Assembly (NCBI GenBank): GCA_019639155.1
Contig: JAHBSJ010000005.1
Coordinates: 210,342-274,341 of the forward strand
DNA: 64,000 bases
Direction of reading: 5' to 3'
Source of the DNA: Acidobacteriota bacterium
GTDB lineage: Bacteria; Acidobacteriota; Blastocatellia; Pyrinomonadales; Pyrinomonadaceae
A program made the translations under genes and the position numbers. The first letter of the stretch is position 1. Each line of letters opens with the position of its first letter. Of the stretch, positions 24,815-36,200 are shown piece by piece. A model generated the notes under the pieces. That model was not told where the DNA came from. It saw only the letters and a list, made by a program, of their open reading frames with translations, and did no database searches.

Positions 24815-26353
24815 ATGGCACTTAGCCGTAAATCTAAGATCATAATTGCTGTTTCTGCGGTACTTTTGTTGGCCTTGATCACTGTGATCAGCCTTTGGGC
24901 GACACGTTCTGACACACCTGAGGTGGCGGTTCTAAAGATCGAGACCAGACGGGAACTTCGCTCAACCGTAACTTCATCGGGTGAGGTGAGGCCCATTCAG
25001 TTCATGAACCTAACTAGCGAGGTTCAGGGCAGGATCCAGGAGATCTACGTCAAAGAAGGCGATATGGTTACGAAAGGCCAACCGCTTGTTAGGCTCGATC
25101 CGGATCAGCTTCAGTCGTCAACAGACGCTCAAGTTGCTGCTTTTCAGGGTGCACAGGATGAGGTACGCGTTTCACAAACACAAGTAGCCGCCGCTCAAAA
25201 TAATCTTTCTCAGGCCCAGCAGCAACTGACGGCGGCTCAGCTTGCGGTAGATTCTGCAAGGCAGGCGGTGATCGCGGCGCAGACCGATGTTGACCGTGCT
25301 CAGGTCGAATATAATGCCGCTAATCGCGAACTCACCCGAAACCAGCAGCTACTTGAAAACGGTGTTATTTCGAGGCAGCTCTATGATGAATCCAAGGATC
25401 GGCTCGAAAGTGCCAGAGCTTCACTGAATACCGCAAGGTCTAATCTTGCCGCTCGTAATCTTTCAGTGCGTGATGCTCAAGTACGGGTCAATCAGCAAAA
25501 CGTGGCGGTTCGTGATGCCCGGCGTGCGGTGGAAACCGCTTCGCTAAGCGTTTCTACTAGTCAATCGCGGGTGCAGCAGCAGGCGGCTACGCTGCGCGGC
25601 TCTCGAAGCCAGAGAGATAAGACGCTGACTGTCGCACCTATCAGCGGCGTGATCGCTGAGATCCCGTCTCGAGTCGGTACTTTTGCTGTAGCCGGCCTTT
25701 CGACAACTCCGCTTCTTACGATCGCTGACATGTCCACGATAAACGTCGAGGTCAAGGTTGACGAAACGTCCATCGACTCCGTTGCCGTAGGACAAAAGGC
25801 AAAGATCAAGGTAGATGCCTTCGGTGATCGCGAGATAGAAGGCGAGGTCACACAAAAGACCCCTTTAGCCGTTGGCAAATCTCAAACGTCAGGCGGTCTT
25901 TCAACGAACATCAATGTCCAAGAGGCTAAGGAATTCCGCGTCGTGATCGAACTGAAGAACCTCACGGAGGAGGTCAAGGAAGGGTTGCGGCCCGGAATGA
26001 GTGCGACGGCAGAAATAACGACGAGCGTAGTCGAAAATGTGATCGCTGTGCCGCTTCAGGCGATCATAGAAAAGAAGGCTGATGACAAACCCGCCGGCGA
26101 GATTCCAGGAAATGTACCGGAGCCCGGACCGAAGCCTAAAGCAATAACCGGTGTCTATGTACTTGATGGAAATAAGGTGAAATTCGTCGAGGTCGAAACG
26201 GGCATCATCGGAGAATCGGATCGACAGATAATCAGCGGGCTCAAGGAGGGTGACGAAATTGTCACGGGGCCAAGCAGAGTTCTCAGTACACTGAAGGAAG
26301 GCTCTGCTATAAAGCGTCAAACCAAAGACAATGCGGCTAACAAATCGTCATGA
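24815..26353 (+). CDS. Periplasmic adaptor of an efflux ABC transporter (MacA/HlyD-like)
   Basis: A 512-residue membrane-fusion protein. It has one N-terminal membrane anchor (about 8-30) and a biotinyl-lipoyl half-motif ([28 protein letters not shown], about 66-93). A very long coiled hairpin rich in Gln, Ala and Arg (about 95-265) comes next, then the second lipoyl half ([16 protein letters not shown]), beta-barrel and membrane-proximal domains. It links an inner-membrane permease to an outer-membrane channel. The ATG at 24815 has AAAGGA nearby. Its stop overlaps the ATPase start (ATGA), and it is the first of five tightly packed genes up to 30304. No TolC gene is in the window. Confidence 0.9.
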   Translation: MALSRKSKIIIAVSAVLLLALITVISLWATRSDTPEVAVLKIETRRELRSTVTSSGEVRPIQFMNLTSEVQGRIQEIYVKEGDMVTKGQPLVRLDPDQLQSSTDAQVAAFQGAQDEVRVSQTQVAAAQNNLSQAQQQLTAAQLAVDSARQAVIAAQTDVDRAQVEYNAANRELTRNQQLLENGVISRQLYDESKDRLESARASLNTARSNLAARNLSVRDAQVRVNQQNVAVRDARRAVETASLSVSTSQSRVQQQAATLRGSRSQRDKTLTVAPISGVIAEIPSRVGTFAVAGLSTTPLLTIADMSTINVEVKVDETSIDSVAVGQKAKIKVDAFGDREIEGEVTQKTPLAVGKSQTSGGLSTNINVQEAKEFRVVIELKNLTEEVKEGLRPGMSATAEITTSVVENVIAVPLQAIIEKKADDKPAGEIPGNVPEPGPKPKAITGVYVLDGNKVKFVEVETGIIGESDRQIISGLKEGDEIVTGPSRVLSTLKEGSAIKRQTKDNAANKSS

Positions 26354-27099
26354 CAGAAATAGCGGAAATGACCAATGCTGCGGAAACGCCCGCCTCTCCC
26401 GAACCAAATCCGCATCGAGCGATGATCACGATGCGAAACATCTGGAAAACCTACCAGATGGGCGTCGAGGAGCTCCATGCGCTGCGCGATGTTTCTTTTG
26501 ATGTCGAGAAGAATGATTACGTCGCTATCATCGGGCCTTCGGGTTCTGGAAAATCCACATTGATGAATCTGATCGGTTGTCTGGACTCGCCGACGAAAGG
26601 CGACTACTGGATCAATGGACAGCTTGTTTCGTCGATGACCGACGATGAACTGGCGGCGATTAGAAACAAAGAAGTAGGCTTTGTTTTTCAAACGTTCAAC
26701 CTCTTGCCTCGCGCTTCTGCTCTTCACAATGTCGAATTGCCGCTGATCTATTCTGGCATGAAGGCAGCTGACAGACAGGAAAAGGCAAAAGCGGCTCTCG
26801 CCTCAGTCGAACTCGGCGATAGGATCAGTCATCGCCCAAATGAACTCTCAGGAGGCCAGCGACAGCGTGTGGCTATTGCCAGAGCCCTGGTGAACAACCC
26901 TTCCATCCTTTTGGCTGACGAGCCAACCGGCGCACTGGACACGAAGACGAGTCAGGAGATAATGAGGCTCTTTGAACGGCTGCACGATGACGGGAACACC
27001 ATAATTTTGGTGACCCACGAGCAAGAGATCGCAGAAAGAGCCCATCGGATAATTACTATCCGCGATGGAAAGATCGAAAAGGATGAGCGTATTCGATAA
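26350..27099 (+). CDS. ABC transporter ATP-binding protein (MacB/LolD-like)
   Basis: A 249-residue nucleotide-binding subunit. It has Walker [10 protein letters not shown] (about 63-71), Q-loop FQTFNLLP, signature [15 protein letters not shown] (about 163-177), Walker [13 protein letters not shown] and H-loop TH. These are the features of the MacB/LolD class that energises mechanotransmission instead of classic transport. About 20 residues precede the domain. Overlaps link it to the adaptor upstream (4 bp) and the membrane protein downstream (1 bp). Confidence 0.94.
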   Translation: MTEIAEMTNAAETPASPEPNPHRAMITMRNIWKTYQMGVEELHALRDVSFDVEKNDYVAIIGPSGSGKSTLMNLIGCLDSPTKGDYWINGQLVSSMTDDELAAIRNKEVGFVFQTFNLLPRASALHNVELPLIYSGMKAADRQEKAKAALASVELGDRISHRPNELSGGQRQRVAIARALVNNPSILLADEPTGALDTKTSQEIMRLFERLHDDGNTIILVTHEQEIAERAHRIITIRDGKIEKDERIR

Positions 27100-27806
27100 T
27101 GGATCAGCTATCGCCGGCGGTTTCCGTTCTCTTTATACTAACCACTTTTGTATCCGTAGGTTTGTTGCTCCACGGAGCAAAGAAAGCTGGAATTGATACT
27201 CTACCTACTCGAATACTGGTTTTCGTTTTACCTCTATGGATACTATTTCAAGGTATCCTTGCGACCGGCGGCTTCTATGCCAACGCCGCTCCGGATCGAC
27301 CCTATTTATTCATTTTCGGCGTCGGACCTGCGGCCTTGTTCGTGATCCTGTTCTCCCTAGTTTTTCGCGGTTCGTTTATCCGAAAGCTTCCTTTTTCATT
27401 TCTGATCGGCGTTCATATTGTCCGGATCCCGATCGAGGTAGTGCTCTACCTGTTATATCAAGGGGGTGCAGTCCCTCGCGAAATGACCTTCGCAGGATAC
27501 AATTTAGATCTAGCAACGGGAGTTTTCGCGGCAGTGCTTTTGGTGGCATACAAGCGGTCATGGGTAATACACCCAGGCCTCCTTTGGGCTTTCAATGTCA
27601 TCGGCATGCTTCTCCTCGGGATCATAGTAGCCATTTCGATCCTGTCGCTTCCCGGCGTACCGAACTTGATAAATGTGGAGCAGCCTAATATCGCAGTCTT
27701 ATCTTTCCCTTATATTTGGCTGCCTACTATAGTCGTGCCAATCGTTTTATTCGCCCACCTCGCTGCATTGACGCAACTGATCGTTTCAAAGGAAAATGTA
27801 GGCTGA
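27099..27806 (+). CDS. Seven-helix membrane protein of unknown function in the efflux operon
   Basis: A 235-residue protein made almost entirely of about seven hydrophobic helices (about 8-27, 36-60, 70-90, 95-120, 135-152, 160-185 and 200-228). I recognise no family. It shares one base with the ATPase stop and one base with the next permease start, so it is fully embedded in the operon. It has no FtsX motif and lacks the large periplasmic domain, so it is not a third permease of the same type. It may be an accessory or regulatory subunit of the transporter, or simply hitch-hiking. Confidence 0.75.
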   Translation: MDQLSPAVSVLFILTTFVSVGLLLHGAKKAGIDTLPTRILVFVLPLWILFQGILATGGFYANAAPDRPYLFIFGVGPAALFVILFSLVFRGSFIRKLPFSFLIGVHIVRIPIEVVLYLLYQGGAVPREMTFAGYNLDLATGVFAAVLLVAYKRSWVIHPGLLWAFNVIGMLLLGIIVAISILSLPGVPNLINVEQPNIAVLSFPYIWLPTIVVPIVLFAHLAALTQLIVSKENVG

Positions 27807-29041
27807 TGAGTTTTGTCGAGACATTAAAGCTCGCATTGGACGCGATCCTTGCTCATAAACTGCGGTCGTTCCTCACATTGCTTGGAATGATCATTGCGGT
27901 GACGGCATTCATGGTGGTTCTTTCGCTTCTCCAGGGTTTTAATGCCTATGTAGACGAAAAGATCGCGGGTATCGGCTCTAACTCATTTACCGTCCGTCGT
28001 TTTACATTCGATGATTTCCGCGACACGGATACCATTGCTGCGGCACAACGTAGAAATAAAGAACTGACCCTTGAAGAAATGCAGTTCATTAAAGAACGTT
28101 CCGCTTTGATCGCAAAGATCGGTGCCAAGGCCTTGCCGAACGTGCGAGAGATAAAACGCGGCTCTGAAACGCTTCGAGATATTCAGATCACTGGCGCGGA
28201 ACCGATAATTCGCGAGATCGAGAATATCGATATCATGGAGGGGCGATATTTCACGGAAAGTGAAAACAACAATGCCATGCGCGTAGCCTTTGTCGGCTCT
28301 GATATCGCAAAAAAGCTATTTCCTCAGGGGGATGCGGTCGGCGGCGAGATATCGATCCAAGGCATCCCTTATCGGATAATTGGCGTGCAGACGGAAAAAG
28401 GAACCGTTTTCGGCCAGCCGCAAGACAGCTTTGTTCAATTGCCGTTGAAAACCTACGGCGCCAATTTCGGTGGACTTCGGGGCAGCCGTGGCATATTTTT
28501 CGTAGCTCAGCCGCGGGATGAGAAGCGCTATAACGATGCCGTCGAAGAGGCTCGAACCTTAATGCGCGTAAGGCGAAAGATCCCTTTGGGCGAGAAGGAT
28601 ACATTTGGTGTCTGGACCCCCGAAGCTATCACAGGTATCCGCGACCGACTCCTGGGACCGACATTTCTGGTGATCATAATGGTGCCTGCGATCGCACTGA
28701 TCGTCGGAGCGATCGTGATCATGAACATCATGCTTGTTTCGGTCACGGAACGTACGAAAGAGATTGGCATTAGAAAGAGTTTGGGAGCTCGACAGGCAGA
28801 TATTTTGCGGCAATTCCTGTTCGAGTCGGTCACACTGTCCGCTATTGGCGGCATAATCGGATTGATCCTCGCACAGTTATTGGGGATCGTTATCACCAAC
28901 TTTGTCTTTCAGACGCGGATCCCTTTGTGGTCGGCCGCGTTCGCTATTTTAGTTTCCGGCGGCGTAGGTGTTTTGGCAGGACTGTTTCCCGCCTGGAAGG
29001 CCGCCCGGCTCGATCCGATAGAAGCGTTGAGGTCCGAATAG
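27806..29041 (+). CDS. MacB/FtsX-type ABC permease, first paralogue
   Basis: A 411-residue permease. It has an N-terminal helix (about 20-42), a large periplasmic MacB core domain (about 45-280) and three C-terminal FtsX helices (about 285-310, 335-365 and 375-400) with the signature SVTERTKEIGIRKSLGA and the closing FPAWKAARLDPIEALR. The ATG overlaps the upstream stop (TGATG), though the frame is open earlier. With its paralogue at 29042 it would give a heterodimeric permease driven by the ATPase at 26350. Confidence 0.93.
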   Translation: MSFVETLKLALDAILAHKLRSFLTLLGMIIAVTAFMVVLSLLQGFNAYVDEKIAGIGSNSFTVRRFTFDDFRDTDTIAAAQRRNKELTLEEMQFIKERSALIAKIGAKALPNVREIKRGSETLRDIQITGAEPIIREIENIDIMEGRYFTESENNNAMRVAFVGSDIAKKLFPQGDAVGGEISIQGIPYRIIGVQTEKGTVFGQPQDSFVQLPLKTYGANFGGLRGSRGIFFVAQPRDEKRYNDAVEEARTLMRVRRKIPLGEKDTFGVWTPEAITGIRDRLLGPTFLVIIMVPAIALIVGAIVIMNIMLVSVTERTKEIGIRKSLGARQADILRQFLFESVTLSAIGGIIGLILAQLLGIVITNFVFQTRIPLWSAAFAILVSGGVGVLAGLFPAWKAARLDPIEALRSE

Positions 29042-30304
29042 ATGAAGGTCGTAACAGGGTCATTTTACGAAAATCTAAAGATGGCGTTGGATACGCTTCG
29101 CGGAAACAAGCTGCGCTCGTTTCTAACGATCGTAGGCGTGGTCGTGGGCGTCATTACCGTTATGCTCATCTCCTCTATCATCAGCGGCATCAATGTGGCT
29201 GTCGAAAAAGAAGTAGAGTCATTCGGCACCAGATCCATATTTCTTTACAAATTTGATATCGGCATTCGCACCAGCGCACCGTCGCGTGAGGAACGAATGA
29301 GAAAACCGTTGACGATGGCCGACGCCGAAGCGATCGAATCACTTTCTACCGTTGAGACCGCACTTCCCTTTCTCGACATTTCAAACAGCTTTTTTGGCGA
29401 CAAGCTTACTGTGACCGGCCCGAACGGTAAGACCTCAACTTCAGTTCAGCTAAACGGCACTCTTCCGAAGATCGAACGAACCTCCACCGAAGTGTTGATC
29501 GACGGCCGCTGGTTTTCCGAAGCCGAACACGAAGCGAAGGCAAATGTTGTAGTGATCGGTGACTTTGTTAAGGAAAGCTATTTCCCGTTTGAGTCGCCAC
29601 TGGAAAAGAACCTTGACATCGGAGGCCAACAATTTCGTGTGGTCGGCGTTCTGGAAAAGCGAGAACAGCTTTTCGGTGGAGGCGGCGGGAATAATGATCA
29701 ATCGAATATCATTTATATGCCCATGGGTTCGGCATTAAAACTCAAGCCCAATGCGGAAGATCTATTTATCCTGGCGATCGCCCGAGAAGGCTCATTCGAC
29801 AAAGCAAAAGACGATATTGAGGATCTCTTGCGCGTCCGCCGCAATGTGAAACTCGGTGAAAAGAACAATTTCGGAATGGCTACAGCCGCGAGTATTGTCG
29901 ACCAATTTCAAGCCATTACGGGCGGCGTGTTCTTGGCGATGGTCGTCATTTCGTCTGTTGGATTGATGATCGGCGGTATCGGCGTGATGAACATTATGCT
30001 TGTCTCCGTCACCGAACGAACTCGCGAGATCGGAATTCGCAAAGCCATCGGCGCCAAGCAAAAAGACATCTTGCTTCAGTTCCTCATAGAGGCAGCAACC
30101 CTTACGGGATTCGGAGGCCTTTTCGGGTTGCTGATCGGTTGGGTGCTGTCACTTTTGATACAGTTATTTCTTCCGTCGTATGTGCCTCTATGGGCCCCGA
30201 TTGCGGGTTTTGTGGCGAGCGTCGGGATCGGGCTAATTTTCGGGCTGTGGCCCGCATGGAAGGCGGCTCGCCTTGATCCAATAGAATCGCTCCGATATGA
30301 ATGA
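29042..30304 (+). CDS. MacB/FtsX-type ABC permease, second paralogue
   Basis: A 420-residue permease of the same architecture as its neighbour: first helix (about 23-47), MacB periplasmic domain, then three helices with SVTERTREIGIRKAIGA and WPAWKAARLDPIESLRYE. It contains a Gly-rich loop (GGGGGNNDQ) in the periplasmic domain that the paralogue lacks. The start codon follows the previous stop with no gap. Two different permeases plus one ATPase point to a heterodimer, a common arrangement in exporters of peptides, antibiotics or lipoproteins; the substrate is unknown. Confidence 0.93.
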   Translation: MKVVTGSFYENLKMALDTLRGNKLRSFLTIVGVVVGVITVMLISSIISGINVAVEKEVESFGTRSIFLYKFDIGIRTSAPSREERMRKPLTMADAEAIESLSTVETALPFLDISNSFFGDKLTVTGPNGKTSTSVQLNGTLPKIERTSTEVLIDGRWFSEAEHEAKANVVVIGDFVKESYFPFESPLEKNLDIGGQQFRVVGVLEKREQLFGGGGGNNDQSNIIYMPMGSALKLKPNAEDLFILAIAREGSFDKAKDDIEDLLRVRRNVKLGEKNNFGMATAASIVDQFQAITGGVFLAMVVISSVGLMIGGIGVMNIMLVSVTERTREIGIRKAIGAKQKDILLQFLIEAATLTGFGGLFGLLIGWVLSLLIQLFLPSYVPLWAPIAGFVASVGIGLIFGLWPAWKAARLDPIESLRYE

Positions 30305-30305
30305 C

Positions 30306-31229
30306 CTAAGAGATAAATCCCGGGAATAGCGCCGCCATCGTAACTCCCAAAAGGATAATGATCAAATAGATACCGATCGACGCCGTCCAGCCGGTCATGG
30401 AGCTTACATTTTCTCCGGCGTTTTTCAACCCTATCGCGTTCATGAACACCCAATAGAGCCCTAAAAGACCTATTGACCCCAACAAGGTATAAAGTACCGG
30501 CCCGTCAGCGGGGTTCATCAATATTCCGAGGTTATCCTGCAGCAAGGCCTGTTGACCGAGGATCGGATGTATATCATCCGGGTCTTTTGCGAAAAGAAGT
30601 ACCGTACTGAATACCGCACGGATCACATTCACGGGGAACGCGGCGTAGATGGCAACTGAGAAAGCCTGCCAGAATCGTAGTTTGCTGCCAAAAGCTGCCG
30701 ATACAAGAACAAAGAACAAGGCAAGGAACGCATACCAGAACAGCGACCCGATCGCACCCGATATAGATTGACCTGCCCTGGCGACGGGGTTTTTCGCTTG
30801 GGCAATGGCTTCAGTTCTACCGAGCTCGATCTGCCTGCGGGCGTTGTCGTCAAGCATCGGCATTTCGAGGGTCTTGTCTACCGTGAAGTTGGTTATGCGT
30901 TCAGGTGTAAGGCGCTGGATGAACAGGTTACTGTAAACCGCAGATAAGGCCGCCATGATCAGGAACGCAGCAAGCCATTTCGGATCTCGGCGAAAACTTC
31001 GGAACACCTCACTCGGTGAATGGAAGATCATATGCAGCGTGGATGCCGTTGACATTCCGGCCTCGCCGCTTGCACCAATAGGATCAATAAAGCTCAATCC
31101 GATCACAAGGCCGCCACCGAGCAGCAACGCTATACCGGCGCCGGTAAGTCCCGGTAGCAGGCCGGCAACACTTAGAATGGCGAGCAGAAAACCTAGAACC
31201 GCCAGAATGATACCTGCAATTCGATTCAT
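30306..31229 (-). CDS. Yip1-domain membrane protein
   Basis: A 307-residue membrane protein. Two N-terminal helices (about 5-48) with a Gly-rich turn are followed by a cytoplasmic segment. The Yip1-like domain (about 70-300) comes next, with helices around KWLAAFLIMAALSAVY, LFWYAFLALFFVLVSAAFG, the FSVAIYAAFPVNVIRAVF segment and two final helices. Bacterial Yip1 proteins have no established function. The gene ends 1 bp from the convergent efflux operon, and its start is 80 bp downstream of oppF, so it could be the tail of the tricorn-opp operon. Confidence 0.75.
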   Translation of the reverse strand: MNRIAGIILAVLGFLLAILSVAGLLPGLTGAGIALLLGGGLVIGLSFIDPIGASGEAGMSTASTLHMIFHSPSEVFRSFRRDPKWLAAFLIMAALSAVYSNLFIQRLTPERITNFTVDKTLEMPMLDDNARRQIELGRTEAIAQAKNPVARAGQSISGAIGSLFWYAFLALFFVLVSAAFGSKLRFWQAFSVAIYAAFPVNVIRAVFSTVLLFAKDPDDIHPILGQQALLQDNLGILMNPADGPVLYTLLGSIGLLGLYWVFMNAIGLKNAGENVSSMTGWTASIGIYLIIILLGVTMAALFPGFIS

Positions 31230-31309
31230 GAAATTCCTCCAAGTCGAGTTTTGTAAAGCCGAAGTTTGTAATACGAAAAGTATCGGGTTTTGTTCAAAAG
31301 ATCTTTGGC

Positions 31310-32287
31310 TCAGAGATCACCGATGCGTATGCAGGCAGCCAGATGGTTCGGAGAATACTCCTTAAGTTCGGGGATGTCCTTTGCGCAGTCCGGGATAGCA
31401 AACGGACATCTTGTACGAAAGCGGCACCCGGACGGTGGATCAACGGGCGTCGGGACATCTCCCTCCAAGACGATCCGCTGACGTTTTTTTGAAGGTTCGG
31501 GAATTGGGATAGCTGAAAGGAGGGCTTTCGTATAAGGATGGAGCGGCCGACCATATAATTCCTGAGCTTCTGCGATCTCGACGATTTTGCCAAGGTACAT
31601 GACCGCAATTCGGTCAGATATATGTTCGACGACTGCAAGACCGTGCGAAATAAACAAATATGTCAATCCGAATTCCTCTTGTAGGTCCTGGAGGAGATTA
31701 ACGACCTGTGCCTGCACTGAGACGTCGAGAGCCGAAACCGGCTCATCGCAAATAATGAGCTTAGGCTCGAGAGCAAGTGCACGCGCGATCCCGATGCGTT
31801 GACGCTGGCCGCCCGAAAATTCATGGGGATAGCGATCGGCATAACGCGGATCGAGGCCGACCTTCTCCAGCAGTTCCGCAACCTTGCGATGCTGCTCGTC
31901 CCGCGTCCCGATCTTATGGATACGCAGCGGCTCAGCAATTATTGATCTGACGCTAAGACGAGGATTCAGGCTGGCGTAGGGATCCTGAAAGATCATCTGC
32001 ATCTCGCGTCGGAGTTCCTGCATTCTAGCGAAAGAATGCCCTACAATATTCTCACCTTCGTATCGTATCGTTCCAGATGTAGGCTCGATAAGGCGAAGGA
32101 TACTCCTGCCAACTGTCGATTTTCCGCAGCCCGATTCACCAACCAGCCCAAGTGTTTCGCCCCGACGCATCTCGAACGAAACACCGTCGACGGCTCGCAC
32201 GACATTGTCTTTGCCCTTTATCGGAAAGTGTTTTACGAGATCGTCGACCACCAACAGCCTGTCGGCAACTGTTCCCGGAGCTGTCAT
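31310..32287 (-). CDS. Oligopeptide/dipeptide ABC importer ATPase (OppF/DppF-like)
   Basis: A 325-residue nucleotide-binding protein. It has Walker [10 protein letters not shown], signature [17 protein letters not shown], Walker [12 protein letters not shown], and the C-terminal oligopeptide-transporter extension containing [13 protein letters not shown], where cysteines bind an iron-sulfur cluster in this family. Opp/Dpp importers take up peptides. Its ATG lies inside the stop of the OppD-like gene. No permease or binding protein lies nearby, so the membrane part must be encoded elsewhere. Confidence 0.93.
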   Translation of the reverse strand: MTAPGTVADRLLVVDDLVKHFPIKGKDNVVRAVDGVSFEMRRGETLGLVGESGCGKSTVGRSILRLIEPTSGTIRYEGENIVGHSFARMQELRREMQMIFQDPYASLNPRLSVRSIIAEPLRIHKIGTRDEQHRKVAELLEKVGLDPRYADRYPHEFSGGQRQRIGIARALALEPKLIICDEPVSALDVSVQAQVVNLLQDLQEEFGLTYLFISHGLAVVEHISDRIAVMYLGKIVEIAEAQELYGRPLHPYTKALLSAIPIPEPSKKRQRIVLEGDVPTPVDPPSGCRFRTRCPFAIPDCAKDIPELKEYSPNHLAACIRIGDL

Positions 32288-33285
32288 AAAGCAACCTCTG
32301 ATCGCTGTTGTTCAGCGTAAAGCCGGCACCGTACATGTGCCCCGTCATCAAGTTGATAGAGCGGAACCTCTCCAAATTCGCATGACGCCATCCTTTCCGA
32401 ACAACGATCCGCAAAATGGCAGCCTGAGGGTAACTCTGTCAGGTTCGGCACCATACCTTCTATAGTTCGCAGGCGGTGTTGGCGGGCGGCACCGGTTTCG
32501 GGAAGTTTCGGAACGGAATTCAGTAGTCCCTTTGTGTACGGATGTTTTGGTGATGAGAAAAGTTCATCTACACCGCTTGTTTCGACGATCTTGCCTGTAT
32601 ACATCACGCAAACCCTGTCCCCAACTTCTGCCACAACTCCAAGATCATGTGTGATCAGAAGCACGGCCATATTGCGATCACGGCGCAATGCATCAAGCAG
32701 TTCCAATATTTGGGCCTGTATCGTTGCGTCCAATGCGGTCGTCGGTTCGTCGGCGATAAGAAGTTCAGGATCGCACGCCAAAGCCATAGCGATCATGATG
32801 CGTTGACGCATACCGCCGGAAAGCTGATGCGGATAGTCGTCGTAACGCATTTTCGGCGATGGTATCGCCACCTCCCGCATAGAGTCGATCGCGGCTGCAC
32901 GAGCTGCCGCCTTATTCAATCCTTTATGCAGCCGCAATGCCTCAGAGATCTGCTCGCCAACCGAAAAAACAGGATTAAGGGATGTCATCGGATCCTGAAA
33001 GATCATTGCGATCTCGTTGCCGCGTATCTCACGCATTCGGGATTGCGACGATCTTGTCAGGTCCTCACCTTTGTATAGGATACTCCCGGCCGCAATGCGT
33101 CCCGGTTCAGAGACCAGGCCCATGATCGAAAGAGCTGTCACCGATTTTCCGCATCCGGATTCGCCGACAATGCACAGAAGTTCGCCGCGACCAATGGAAA
33201 AGGTCACGTCATCAACGGAGCGAACGAGGCCTGCGGACGTTTTGAACTGTGTCCGCAGGCCGATGACTTCAAGAAGCTTTTCCAT
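32284..33285 (-). CDS. Oligopeptide/dipeptide ABC importer ATPase (OppD/DppD-like)
   Basis: A 333-residue ATPase paired with the OppF-like gene (4-bp overlap). It shows Walker [10 protein letters not shown], signature [17 protein letters not shown], Walker [13 protein letters not shown] and the C-terminal [10 protein letters not shown] motif with [12 protein letters not shown] before it, typical of OppD. It starts 10 bp after the stop of the tricorn-like protease on the same strand, so a peptidase and a peptide-uptake motor are probably co-expressed. Confidence 0.93.
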   Translation of the reverse strand: MEKLLEVIGLRTQFKTSAGLVRSVDDVTFSIGRGELLCIVGESGCGKSVTALSIMGLVSEPGRIAAGSILYKGEDLTRSSQSRMREIRGNEIAMIFQDPMTSLNPVFSVGEQISEALRLHKGLNKAAARAAAIDSMREVAIPSPKMRYDDYPHQLSGGMRQRIMIAMALACDPELLIADEPTTALDATIQAQILELLDALRRDRNMAVLLITHDLGVVAEVGDRVCVMYTGKIVETSGVDELFSSPKHPYTKGLLNSVPKLPETGAARQHRLRTIEGMVPNLTELPSGCHFADRCSERMASCEFGEVPLYQLDDGAHVRCRLYAEQQRSEVAL

Positions 33286-33295
33286 CGGCGATCGT

Positions 33296-36200
33296 CTATT
33301 TGTTTCGGACCGGATCGGCGGGCCGACGCGGCAGCCGGACCGGTGTTGTGATCTTCTTCAAAACTTCTGCCACCGCTCGTTCAAGCTGTGGATCCCGTCC
33401 CGCGATCACACTCTTGGGATCGTTTTCGACCTCGATGTCAGGATCAACCCCATAGCCTTCGATGATGTACTCTCCTTTAGCATTTGCCAATGCCGACTCC
33501 GGAACGCTTACATTTCCGCCGTCTATGAATGAGCCGCGGTTTGTAATACCGACAACGCCGCCCCAACTACGCTTGCCGATTAGAATGCCGAGTCCGGCTT
33601 CTCTGAACATATAGGGGAAAATATCACCATCAGAAGCTGAGTTCTCATTAAGAATAGCGATCATCGGGCCAAGAAATACGCCGTCGGGATACGTCGAACC
33701 CTCTTGGTCATAGCTGCGGTAATTTACGCCTAAAAGTTTCCTTCTAAGCCTCTCTATGATCATCCTAGAGACATTTCCACCGCCATTCGCCCTAACGTCT
33801 ATGACAAGGCCCTCCTTGTTTAGTTGTGGATAATACCATTTGATGAATTCGCGAATGCCGGGAGCCCCCATATCGGGAATATGCAAATATCCGAGGCGTC
33901 CATTTGATAGCGAATCGACGCGCTTGCGGTTCGATTCCACCCAATCGAGATAGATCAAGTCACTCTCGCTTGTGATCGGTCGTACTGTGATCTTACGCGC
34001 CCCTTGTGGCGAAGGCGTGCTGTTCACCATCAATGTGACCGCATTCTCTGCCTTCCCTCGTAGGTATGAATAAATATCCCGATCGCCCGTCACGTCCTCG
34101 CCGTTGATCGAAATGATATAGTCTCCGACTTTGGCCGTGCTCCCGACCTCGGTCAATGGCGACCGATATATCTCTTCTTCGTTTTGACCCTTGTAGATCT
34201 TTGAGATCTTGAATCTGTTCGCGGCTTTATCAACCACAAATTGAGCACCAAGCAGTGCGACCCGAACGCGAGGGGGCAAATTCATATCGCCGCCGTCTAC
34301 GTATGCGTGCTGAACGGTCAGTTCTGACGACATTTCCGCAATGATGTAGTTCAAATCCGCCCGATGTGCGACGTGCGGAAGCCACTTTCGATAATCTTCC
34401 CGGATCTTGCCCCAATCAAATCCATGCATGTTGGCGGCATAAAACCAGTCGCGGTACTTCCGCCACGATTCATTGAAGATCTGTTCCCATTCTTTTACAG
34501 GATCGATCTCTGTTGCTAGACCCGCAATCGAAACGGGCTTGCGGGTTCGCTCCGCGTTCGGGTTCGCGTCGAACAATGAGAATCCGCCCTGGCCGCCAAC
34601 CAACATCTTATTTCCGTCGGACGATAGGGTATAGCCGCCGGCGGGCGTCAAAACCGTTGTTTCCCGTCGATCCTTTAGCGAATAGATCTTCAATGACGGC
34701 TGGGTCTCGGCTTGTCTGCCATAGATGAAAGGCGGCTGTGTTCTATATATCAGATGGCCGCGATTGACAGATAGGCTATTGTAGTTCTCGGAGGACACCG
34801 GCACGCGGGCGACACGTGTTTCGATCCCGTCAAAGTCAATTTTCTCAGGCCCTTGCGGCGAGGCCGGAGCGGCCGGTGCCGGGGCTCCTTCTTTCTTTTC
34901 CTCAATAATGGCGACCTCATCACTTTCGGGTCCGAATGGGTTCTTCGCATCGGCCTTTAATGCCAAAGCAAAGATACCGGCCATTCTGTTGGTCGCGTAG
35001 TTAAATTCTGAATTTGAAATTTGCGGCGCGAATTCCCTAGAACTTAGAAAAAAGAGATGCTCGCCGGAAGGATCCCAAGCCGGATTTGACGAAAAGAACA
35101 TTTCAGGGGTGACCCGATATGTCTTGCTGTCCTCTGAGCTCCATACGTGTATCGCACGAAGCCCGTTTGCGCTGACCATAGAGTAGGCAAGGAAACCGCC
35201 TTTTGGTGACCAGGTATAGTCAAGGATCTGCCCATTGGGCGCGTCTGCGACGACATCCAGCTTTTTCGTAGAAACCGTAAAGATATAGACCTTTCCGTCC
35301 TTATCGGAAAATGCGATACGTTTTCCGTCCGCGGACCATACCGGCGAATATTTTTGTCCCCTGGTCCCATTCGTCATCTGAACGGGTGCAGTCGAACCAT
35401 CCTGATCGACGAACCAGAGCTCTTCCTCACCTGACCGGTCGGATATATAAGCAATGGTCCTACCGTCCGGCGACCAAGCCGGCAGCCGGTCGTGGGCGTC
35501 GGAACTGCGTGTCAGGTTTCGGACACCTCCTTTTTCGATTGGTACTGTAAAAATGTCGCCTCTTGCGGCAAATACTGCCCTCTCTCCCTTAGGGCTTAGG
35601 TTGAACGACGAAATTAGATTTCCAACCGAAACCTGCCGCTTTCTCCTGTTGATCCCATCATCCGGAACCGAAATATTAAGCTTTGTGGCCCTCTTTGAAG
35701 CAGTATCAAAGATCTCAAGCTCGCCGTCGCGCTCATATATAATTCGAGACCGTTCATCTGAGCTTGGCCAACGAATGTCCCAGTCACGGTTCTTGGTAAT
35801 TTGCGTGATCCTGGAGGTTGCTACATCGAACGAATATAGATTGAACTTTCCGTCCTTATCAGAGTTGTAATAAATGGTTCCGCCGAGCCACATAGGGTCG
35901 CGCGTGGCCCTTTTGGCATCTGAGACCAACTTAACGTCATTTGTAGAAAGATCGTAAATGTACAACTTATTCGCTTGGCCGCCGCTGTATCGTTTTTCCG
36001 GACGGAAATCTCGAAATAGCGGCGAATAGACGATCTTCGTACCGTCAGCGGAAAATGCCCCGGAACCGGCCTCCGGCATCGGCATCGGATCGGAAGGACC
36101 GCCTTGCGGCGAGACAGTGTAGATCTTCGCTATCGGTAGTGACCACGAGTCGCGGCTTCCTCGATAGTAGATCTTGCCGTCCGGGGTCCAACCAAGCACC

